From: Xiphias gladius
Lineage: Eukaryota > Chordata > Actinopteri > Istiophoriformes > Xiphiidae
Direction of reading: 5' to 3'
NCBI RefSeq assembly: GCF_016859285.1
Contig: NC_053403.1
Coordinates: 18,218,448-18,282,447 of the forward strand
Length of the DNA stretch: 64,000 bases
A program made the translations under genes and the position numbers. Below are positions 55,787 through 64,000 of the stretch, one piece after another. The notes under the pieces are model-generated. The model had not been told where the DNA came from, ran no database searches, and saw nothing but the letters and a program-made list of their open reading frames with translations. Numbering within the stretch: position 1 is the stretch's first letter; each line of letters begins with the position of its first letter.

Positions 55787-56081
55787 GTAAGAGTCATAAT
55801 TACTAATAGTAATGAACTTTAACAGTTGCGTCGTTTGACTTGCATTTCCTCTTAAGTTTCTGCAGCTGCATATGTCGTTTATCGAGGTTTAACTTGAAGA
55901 CGACGCGCAAGTGTCAGTTCACACTGGAAGGAGCTCTGCACCTAAACTAAAAGGCTCACTGGTGGGATTTCATTTGAAGACATGGCTTACACGTCGCATT
56001 TGCCCTGGTTTAGCTTCGGGTCCCGCACCTGCCACTTCCACCTGACGTGCGTTTCCGTTCCCAGGTGACAGCTGCGCAGTC

Positions 56082-57974
56082 ATGCCTCAGCTCACGGCCG
56101 CCGCGGTGCTGCAGCTCGTGCTGCTGCTCTCTGCTGTGCCCGCGCAGTACTTCATCTCCCGGTGGAGCGGCTCCAGCGCGGTGCAGCGCTACCACGCAAC
56201 TACACGGTAGGTTGAATCCGTGCGTTAAAAAAGGCCATTTCCATATCATACAGGCGTCGGTGTAGGGTGAGACAACTTTGTATGAGAGGGAAAACGTGTC
56301 TGAAGTTGGAAAAATGTTTTGAAAATTGATGGACGGCTTGAAATATTCATCCATCCACGATTGAGTCAATACAGGGCTATAATAGTGTGGAGTATAGTGA
56401 CACTATATACTTTCTTTTTTATCCTAATTTTATGAATAAACTTGGTTTTTCAGGTTGCTTAGAATTTGGAAAGATTGGAGAGCATCATACCTCAATGGCA
56501 CTGCATGGATGGACTGGGCAAACCAGCAGATGTCCCATGTCATGTGAGTGGAGTCCCAATAACAACTCAGATTGAGAGTCAAACATGTGTTTTGATATTG
56601 CAAGGCTCCTCTGTACTGATTTGCAGAATTCCAGTCACTTTACAAAATGACCTCGGATGTTTGAAGTTCTTGTAGGAACACTACAGAAAAGGAACAAGGA
56701 AACAAAACCACAACTCACTTTTATGTCGAGACTGACAATATTTCTGCGTTTCCAAAGGTCTCTGGTTGGCTTGGGACAAGGAGACCAAGTGGCACACACG
56801 TCACCTCCCGTAGAGATCCTGCTTTATGACAACGAGCAAGGCTTCTTTGGAGGTGTGTGTCTGTATACATACATACATATATTTGGAAAATTTTGGTCAG
56901 TAGACCTATTCATAAAGAATGTACGAATATTGAGAATTTTTCAGAATGACAGAAATTAACTTTGTGTATGTCAGTGTTGTGCCCCCATATCTCCCACTAC
57001 TCTGCCATTTCAATGCTTACATTTTTTCACCCATGTGACATGCCTGAAGCCCTTCAGCATGTACTAAATTAAATGAACCTTTATTAAGTCTTTATGCTCA
57101 TGAATACTCTGAATTGTGTGAAGCTTAATTCAAATTTTTAGTGTATTTTGTATTTTTCAGTCATTTCTCATTGTTCATTTACAAAATAAATTAAACTTAT
57201 TTTGTCATACATGTCATGAAAACATGTCAAGTGATGCAATGATACCCTGGCTGTCTTCAAGTATATTAGTGAGTGTTGAATGGGTGTTTTTTGTAAGACA
57301 GTAAATAACCAATGGTTTCATTGAAAGCAGCACAAGTAAAATTTGTCTCACATGATTCAGATTTTTTTTCTTCATTCCTACAGCATCCAAAACAGTGCGC
57401 AGCCCTCGTCCTCCGTATGTGTTTCTACGAGTTGGAGAGGTGGTGATGGAGAGGAAGGACCATATGGTTGGGGTGGTGGTGAGTTGGGACTCTGAACTAC
57501 GAGCTCCTCCAGAGTGGGTTGAAAGGATGTCTACCAGCCCTGAGGTTAGCAGCCACAACTTTTTTCCCCCCGTTACCAACGTTTTGTTTCACAAACTCAG
57601 TTTATAAGTGTTGGGAACCTAAAAATTAGCCAGCTCATGGAGTTCTGTGACTGTGTGCGCATGTAGGGCATCACAGCAGAGAAGACGCCTCACTACAAGG
57701 TACTGTTCAGCGGGCCTGGACCCTCCTCTCTGTTAGTTGCATATTTGCCTCAGACACAACTGGAGCGCATCACTGGCATAAGGGTAAATACTGGAAAATC
57801 ACAGCACACACACGCAATCCAACACACTCTGTATGTTTTGGACTCACTGTTGGATGTTTCTAGCCGGACATTCCCACCTTGGAGAATTACTTCACACATT
57901 TTGACGGGCAGCGGTTTGTCATGCAGCCCTGGCTCCGAGAGCTCTTCCCTGAAGATGAGATTGAGGACGCCTGA
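56082..57974 (+). CDS. YccV/HspQ-like (hemimethylated DNA-binding) domain protein, 232 aa
   Basis: Six exons: 56082-56206, 56454-56543, 56758-56852, 57384-57544, 57667-57783, 57864-57974; all phases close and the stop is TGA. An N-terminal hydrophobic stretch (AAAVLQLVLLLSAVPA, residues 6-21) looks like a signal peptide or anchor. Residues 43-75 are aromatic- and Trp-rich (RIWKDWRASYLNGTAWMDWA). Residues 112-226 resemble the YccV-like domain at the FBXO21 C-terminus and in bacterial HspQ: VFLRVGEVV, VVVSWD, HYKVLFSGP, YLPQTQLE, IPTLENYFTHFDGQRFV and LFPED. In bacteria this domain binds hemimethylated DNA or adapts Lon protease; the role here is unknown, and a secretory signal would argue against DNA binding. 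I know of no mammalian gene at this position. The gene ends tail-to-tail with irak1bp1; AATAAA is at 58486-58491. Confidence 0.85.
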
Positions 57975-58218
57975 GTGCTCGGTATGAAAGATCCATCCAA
58001 GTGACGATTTCATTTTCTTCCTTCTGTCATTGATTACCGGCCTGGTAGTCCTAAGCGCCAAGCTTTGTGCAGATCAAGAATAATCACCATTTCCCTCCAA
58101 GCTGGATCTCAAAGTGATGGTGTCTCTTGGGGACTTGGAGACCGTTAATAGTGGGATATGTGAAAGAAATGTTGTAATTACACTCTAATGACGACTTTGA
58201 GCTATCAATTGTTCAACC

Positions 58219-58510
58219 TTTATTACTTTGAGATGTATAAATATACAGTATTTTAATTTAATGTCTAAAAAGTGTTGAAAAATGTTGAGATTAAATGTTT
58301 CACAGAGTTTTCACAGAATGGTTGGCATGTTTAAGTTAAATGATAATGGTGAATGCTTGAAATTACAAATTTCTTTTGAAAATCTATATAGTTTTTTTTT
58401 TTTGTTAACATGACTGTTTTGGCTGAGCTCCAGAAAAGGAAAAAAACCCTTGAAAAACAGCACTTTGAATCAGCCCCAACTATGCAATAAAATGTTCACT
58501 GTGACAATCA
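58219..58510. terminator. Overlapping convergent 3' ends
   Basis: The plus-strand YccV gene has AATAAA at 58486-58491. The minus-strand irak1bp1 gene has its first AATAAA (TTTATT on the plus strand) at 58219-58224, after its stop at 58545. If both are used, the 3' UTRs overlap by nearly 300 bp. Confidence 0.5.
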
Positions 58511-58544
58511 CCTCTTTGGTTTCATGAGTCAGTGACAAATGTCC

Positions 58545-60590
58545 TTAGAGTTTTTTCCTGTCTCTGTCTCTGAGGCTGAAGGAGACAGACACCCGTGAGG
58601 AGGCAGTGACTATGGGTGTACGGGGAAGGTGAGATAGGGGTGCAGCGCCCTGCCCTCTGCTACCATACTCCTCCTCCTCATTCCTCCACTCCTTTGTCTC
58701 CTCCTCTCTGATCAGTAAGGGGGGTCCCAGACTTTGTCCAAGGAGCTGACTGACTCCGCTGGCCTTCTGCTGAGCATTTTCAACTGCAAATACACACACT
58801 TGCCTCCTAAAACACAAACAAATGCTCACTAGTTTCAAGTGCTGCATCAAGCTTATGCAATGCATTCAAGAAATATTAGGAGAGGTCTGTCCAGCTATGA
58901 CTTCACAGTACTGGGAAGAGGTGTGCTTTGTTTTTTCCTACCTCAATTGACTCAGGCATCCTGCACTGTGGTAAAACTGGGGTGTTCCCACACAGACACT
59001 CTTGTCCAGTTTTTCCAGCAGGACACTACACACTTGTTCCATCTTCTCAAAATTTGAAAAAGTTACCACGACCTACGGGAACATTTTTTACAATGTCAGA
59101 TACAACTCACCACACATACATATATGCTGTAGGGTCAATGAAATATTAACAGCATCATAACACATTTTAATCGCTAATGTTCAAATTCTCCACCTCTGCA
59201 TCCATGTGATATAGTTCTGCCTCTCGGTGAAGAAACCTCCTCACTGAGATGTCTTTGTCACTGATGCCATGGTGTCTAAGCAGGATGAACAAATGTAAAA
59301 ATATTATCATACACCATTTGCAATAATAAAGTTGTACTTTAAGACTTAGAGAACAAGGTGGAATAAGCTACTGCACGTCAAAAATCTAAAAAAATTTCTA
59401 TATTTCACACAAAATAAGAAGTGAGCATACACAGTATTAGAAACACTAACTGGACTGCCAGCCCATTTATGCCCCAAACAGCTCCAATTCTTTAACTACT
59501 GGTTCATCAATTACCACTATTACTATAATACTTGAGCAACTACTACTACTACTACTACTACTACTAGAAAGACATTACGGGCACTTTAATGCTTCAGTGG
59601 ACACCTATTACTGAGGAGAGTATGACTCAGTTGTGCTACTACCAATGGTGGAAAGTACATCTACTCAGGTAAAGTACTTTTGCAATTTTGAGGAACTTGT
59701 ACTTTACATGAGTACTTCAGTTTTAAGCTACTTAACAATAATATTCCAATACATTTCAGTGTATTATAATGTGTAGTGTATTCAGGAATCACTGTGTTCA
59801 AATGTGCGTTTTACTCCGTTGCATATTAGAGAGTTGCTAGTTACACTGACGGCCAAGGTTTTACATACACGATATATGATCATCTCATAATAGTGAGGAC
59901 TGAGGACAAATGAGTCCTTTTGTTGCTAATGCTTCTGTATTATTACTTCACTAAAATTCGGAATGCAAGGATTTTACTTACAGTCGGATTGTTTGACACT
60001 GCTACTTTTGCTTTAATAAAAGCTATCAATACTTCTTCCACCACTGGATACGACTATTGCAGTGAGAGCACCAGTGTGCTGCTTGTTGAGTAGAAACAGA
60101 ACCATGCTACAGCCTAAACAACTTTATAGCTGGGGCTATTAGCCCTTGCTGTGATTCTGTTGATACCACAACTAACGCATAACACAGCCTCAGTGAACAT
60201 CACTGCTGCCTGTGTGGAAGATACATGTAGCAAGTGGCTAACGTTGGGTTAATGTTACTGTTCCACTATTAAACTTTTAGTCCGCTCGTACTACTGTTGA
60301 AACCATTGCGTACGTTTTCACCTCAGAGTCTGTAAAATGTATTCGAGTCGCCGTGAAACGCGGTTGGTGACCTCGTTGACTGACTCTTTGCTGTTGGCCA
60401 CGCTGACCCGAACTGACACTCGGTCCGCCAGGCAACAAACCTCCGCTGTTCCCGTGACCTGGACCTCCCTTACACGGTTACTGGGGCTCTGTCGGTTAAC
60501 TGTTCGTACTTCCAGCCCTTGCTCTTTTTCACTGCCAGCGAACTCACGACCTGCAGACGGTGGCATCGCAGGAAACATTCTACTCTCCAT
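58545..60590 (-). CDS. irak1bp1: irak1bp1, IRAK1-binding protein 1 (SIMPL domain), 247 aa
   Basis: Four exons on the minus strand: 60590-60322, 59275-59194, 59072-58942, 58806-58545. Phases close to 744 nt; human is 260 aa. IRAK1BP1/SIMPL associates with IRAK1 and modulates NF-kB signalling downstream of TNF and Toll/IL-1 receptors; its SIMPL/DUF541 fold also occurs in bacteria. Matching blocks: REVQVTGTAEV (41-51), RRLEYILQTL (80-89), LYHMDAE, PQFYHSAG, VCVFAVENAQQKA and LLGQSLGPPLLIREEETKEW. The N-terminus is divergent, and Met5 is an alternative start. The C-terminus ends DRDRKKL, like the Lys-rich human end. The exon-2 donor GTGGAG is weak. In human the gene is also beside PHIP. Confidence 0.95.
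59547..59567. repeat. (CTA)n microsatellite
   Basis: About seven ACT units in irak1bp1 intron 1. Confidence 0.9.
59643..60046. mobile_element. hAT MITE, GGTGGAAAGTA termini, irak1bp1 intron 1
   Basis: The left end CAATGGTGGAAAGTACAT pairs with right end ATACTTCTTCCACCACTG. The interior has AAGTACTTTTGCAATTTTGA and AGTACTTCAGTTTTAAGCTA, text of a common teleost MITE. The flanking 8-mers GCTACTAC and GATACGAC agree at 6 of 8 positions, as expected for a decayed hAT 8-bp target duplication. Confidence 0.75.
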
Positions 60591-60760
60591 GATGGAAACA
60601 GAGTCAAATCAACTTCCCGCTGCTATTGCAGTAGCCGAAATGCTCGTCGGGATGTGTAGGCCACTTCCGCCAAAAAAATACAGGGGGTTCCAATACAAAC
60701 AGGTTTTGAGCAAAAGGGAAATTAAACGGCATATTCAACACGCATTTCAATAAAATAAAA
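60591..60760 (-). promoter_or_regulatory. irak1bp1: irak1bp1 5' UTR and promoter area
   Basis: CpG-containing sequence upstream of the ATG at 60590, including GCCGAAATGCTCGTCGGGA. No TATA box is evident on the minus strand. Start site unknown. Confidence 0.35.
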
Positions 60761-61269
60761 CAAAATTTTTACTCGTCATCCTAAACCACTGGGGTGTTTT
60801 ATTATTAGTATCCAGCATTAATATTTTTGTTGATTTTTGGGAAACAAAGTTCTTCTTTAGAATGGTACGGGACATCAAACCTACACAAGAAGAAGGTGCA
60901 CAGGACACTGCAGATTTCAAGAGCTTTGCCACAATTCTGTGAGACATTCTACACTTTGTTACAAACTGGCCAAAAAAACTGCACGGTCACACCCACAGAT
61001 AGAAAACCTTTGCCATATTTATTGTTGTGAATACAGTATGTTCACCTGTGAAAAAAAAAGGGCTATTCTTTTTGATTCTTTTTCTATATTATATTTAGGA
61101 AAAAGGGCAAAAGAGATAGGGGAAAGGATGGAGGGTAAAGATTAGGAGTACGGGGTTGCAGGTTAGAGGATGAGCAGGGTGGTAAAAGTTGTAGGAAGAT
61201 TTGGTGGTGGAGGGATAAAGGAGAGATCTAAAATCTATCCAGCTCATTTGAAGAGCCCAAGGAATCTCC

Positions 61270-61606
61270 TTCACATGGAAAGCTTTTTGGGCTTTTTCTG
61301 GAGCCCCTTCATTAAAAGCTCCAGATGAAAAATTCTGTCCATCATGTCTTCCCTTCTGGCTTTCCAGTCTCTCTTCTTCTGCTTTAGGATCTGCTGGATA
61401 TTGTTCAAATGACTTGAGTAGATGAGACTTTTCTTCCACACCTGGAGCCTCTCATTCTCCAGGTGCTCTTCTGCCTGGGTCAGTACAGAACTCCATCTTT
61501 CATTTTTATCTCTCTGTTCATGCAGGCATCTTTCCAGATACGCTCCGTCTCTCTTTAATGGCCTTAAATGCTTCCCCCAGCTTTCCAGCTTGAGGGACTT
61601 TCAGTC
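61270..61606 (-). pseudogene. Coiled-coil-like open frame, gene fragment or pseudogene
   Basis: A minus-strand frame of about 110 codons without an obvious start, rich in Lys/Glu/Arg/Leu: KSLKLESWGKHLRPLKRDGA, AYLERCLHEQRDKNERWSS, TQAEEHLENERLQVWKKS, QQILKQKKRDWKARREDM. Composition and hydrophobic spacing suggest a coiled coil. The PLKRDGAYLERCL part faintly recalls CCDC127 (PLRSAYLSCL), from memory only. It opens after an in-frame stop and lacks a clear acceptor, so a decayed copy is likelier than a live exon. Confidence 0.35.
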
Positions 61607-61739
61607 CTCTCTTTGTCATAGAGCTGATTGTGGAAGGATCAGACAGGCAGTGAACCTTAGACTTGTGTGGAATCTTATGCCCCATAATAGTTATCCACCT
61701 GCCCTAGTGATGTCCCAGCCTTTGTAATATTGTAGAGGA

Positions 61740-64000
61740 AGTAAGAAGGTTGGTGATGTGGTCACCCTTTCTTTGAAATTCTATCATGTCTAATTTCTGT
61801 CAAAAGAAGTAATTGATGTTAATAGGCTTCATCTATTGTTCCAATAGAATTAACATCAAGACTTAACCACCCTCACTCTGTTAAGACATTAAAAATTTAG
61901 TAAAATCAGTTAAGTAAATTATTATTATTTAATATTCGGTTTTCTGAACGATTTCATATATATTCGATTTATGTTGGAAGTGTCTGGATATAATTGTATT
62001 TAGAAGTCAGACTGTGTGATTTAAATTTTGTTTCACAACACAATAATGTGGAGCTCATGATCACGAGATTTTCGTTCCCTTTGTGATTTGTTATCCTAAT
62101 TACTTGATAAGTCATTATGCATGCTTGAAACACTTGCTTTTTTTTGCTATATATTTTATATTTGCTATATATTTTAAAAAGAATATCAAAGCAGCTCAAG
62201 TTAGCCTGCTTTTCTAACTTTGCATAGTCCCACCAGTAATGAAACATCTGCCCTCCGACCCCAAACATGAAATTTCAGGTAGATTCTAACTTTTTAAGAA
62301 ATAATTTATTGACTTCACTTACTGACTTCATATAAATGTCTCAGTACCCAACTTTTGTTTTTAATGTTTTTCCCCAGCTGCTAGCTAAAACGAATTGGTC
62401 AGACAAGCAAGTGCAGCAGGTAGATAGCCAGCTATGTCCGCTATAAACACAAACTAGTAACCCCACACAGGTGTAACAAATACACACTGTATTACCGGTT
62501 TGAGGGTAATACTAGTTGTGCATATTTACTCATTGGTTTGGTTTACTAGGGCACTTAATTTGAACAGAGCCATTAGTAATAATATTAATTATTGCTCTGA
62601 CGAATCAAAATGTGTATTGTGAAAAAGGTCGGCAGCCGTTCAGTTTTGTGTGTTTATTTAAATGCTTGTCTGAAATATTTACTCTCTAAATACTGTGTGT
62701 TTGAGTCTACCAGTTTGTAAGCAAGGCTTATGTCAATTTTGAACTGTCTTACTAAGATCAAAGTCATACTTTGTTCTGTACATTTGGATATAAACTGTGT
62801 GTGTATCATTTGTGGTGTGGTCTTCAATGTGAACAAATTATTATGTTAGATAATGGCACTACAATCTCTGTTAATTAGATTCTGTATAAAGGACATAACT
62901 CCATGCAGCAGTTTGTTTTACCATATGTAACTGTGTAGTTGCATTTCATCATAAATAACAGCTATTTTAGTTCAAATGTGGGCTTTTGGTGAGTATTCAG
63001 AGGATGTGTGGAAGAAGTAGTTTCCCTTAGTTTAAGTGAGCCCACTTTTTGGTCAGTGACCAGCTCTATAGCGGGTTTCTAATTTTTAATATAGCAGAAG
63101 TACTCATAGTCTTAGTCCTAATACCTTTCTGCACATCTAGACACACACCCAAGAAAGGAAATGAGGCAATTCAAAGAATAGCAACATCCAATAATGCACT
63201 GTAAAAGCTTAATATTAGTCAGAAAATGGTTTTGATGAGATGGGAACTTCATCAGCAGGTGGCAGCAAAGTATAACAGTAATAAAATAGTAAAACTGCCA
63301 GCGCATAAGTAGGGATGGGGTAAGTACACGCTTTTAGATACAGTACAGAATCTTCTTTCAAGAAATATAGATACTTTTGAAGTTACTTTTTTATTATTTA
63401 AGATATAGCTTCCTACCATTTTGAGAATAATTCTAATTATCAAAAATATAAATTAAATACTTCTAGCAATAAGAAAAGGAGGCTAATAATATTAATAATG
63501 ATTCTTGTATTTGGCTTAAACTGTATAACACTGTGACATTATTAGTTACTAAAAAATACATAAATATATATATATGGATACAATATCCATTTCCTCACCT
63601 TTTATTTATATGTTTTAAAGCAGTGTTTTGTGATGAGGGAACAGGATTTTTAAGAGCCTGTACAATTGAATAATAGTAAAAAAAATAGCAGAGCAATAGA
63701 CTGATGAAATAGTAATAATCATGATACAAAAGAGTGTATTGTATTAATTATTTAAATTTAGTGTCTCTTTAGTTTTTTTTTTGGTTGTTTTTTGTATGGT
63801 GAAGGGTAAAGGAAATATTACTTAGCACTTAGTGTGTCTCATTTGAATCTGTCAAGGTAGTTTGTAAGGTGCAGTCTCTCCATGTACAGTAGACCTATTA
63901 TGTGCCCTCTTCTTTCATTTTTCAAGGACATTTGGGAACGGCAGAGATTTGATCCAATTCTAGACCCTGGTTTCTTTAAACAGCAAAGTTTGTTTGGTCT
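61740..64000. other. Right flank, no gene seen
   Basis: AT-rich sequence. A foldback of TTGATGTTAAT (61813-61823) with ATTAACATCAA (61849-61859) encloses a smaller CTATTG/CAATAG hairpin. A direct duplication of TTTGCTATATATTTTA lies near 62137-62175. No splice-bounded coding frame was found. Confidence 0.5.

Noticed and set aside
61969..62268. 99-codon minus-strand frame
   Set aside because: AT-driven Tyr/Ile/Lys composition, no motif and no splice signals.

Overview
The window is nuclear DNA of a ray-finned fish, very probably a percomorph teleost. The evidence is small GT–AG introns, abundant CA/TG microsatellites, and several short inverted-repeat transposons of the kind scattered through percomorph genomes. 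Nothing bacterial, viral or CRISPR-like is present. Gene names come from reading translated exons and recalling vertebrate families; no search was run.

Layout. (1) 1-2.6 kb: the 5' part of enpp5 on the minus strand (first coding exon, plus a probable noncoding first exon near 2.3 kb); the rest lies left of the window. (2) 2.6-7.0 kb: gene-free, with one old interspersed repeat. (3) 7.0-15.7 kb: complete hmgn3, plus strand, 6 coding exons, 95 aa, behind a CCAAT-rich promoter. (4) 15.7-19.5 kb: gene-free. (5) 19.5-53.95 kb: complete phip (DCAF14/BRWD2), plus strand, 40 coding exons, 1838 aa, with a 3' UTR of about 3.9 kb. Every exon phase closes. (6) 54.0-55.2 kb: a dead Tc1/mariner element. 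(7) 55.5-58.5 kb: a six-exon gene for a 232-aa protein with an N-terminal hydrophobic segment and a C-terminal YccV/HspQ-like (hemimethylated-DNA-binding) domain. (8) 58.2-60.6 kb: complete irak1bp1, minus strand, 4 exons, 247 aa, tail-to-tail with the YccV gene. (9) 60.6-64 kb: no firm gene, but one coiled-coil-like open frame at 61.27-61.6 kb.

The genes do not form a pathway. hmgn3 (nucleosome binding) and phip (chromatin reader and CRL4 substrate receptor) are both nuclear chromatin genes. As I recall, IRAK1BP1-PHIP-HMGN3 are also neighbours on human 6q14, so the block looks anciently conserved; enpp5 and the YccV gene appear to be the fish-side differences.

No wholly new system is evident. 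The most unusual signal is positional: long dinucleotide tracts sit within about 25 nt of splice sites in three different genes. On the sense strand they are TG just upstream of acceptors (enpp5 coding exon; phip exons 5, 13, 25) and CA just downstream of donors (hmgn3 exon 4; phip exons 14, 36). One acceptor (phip exon 25) has pure TG repeat in place of its polypyrimidine tract, and one complementary pair brackets phip exons 13-14.
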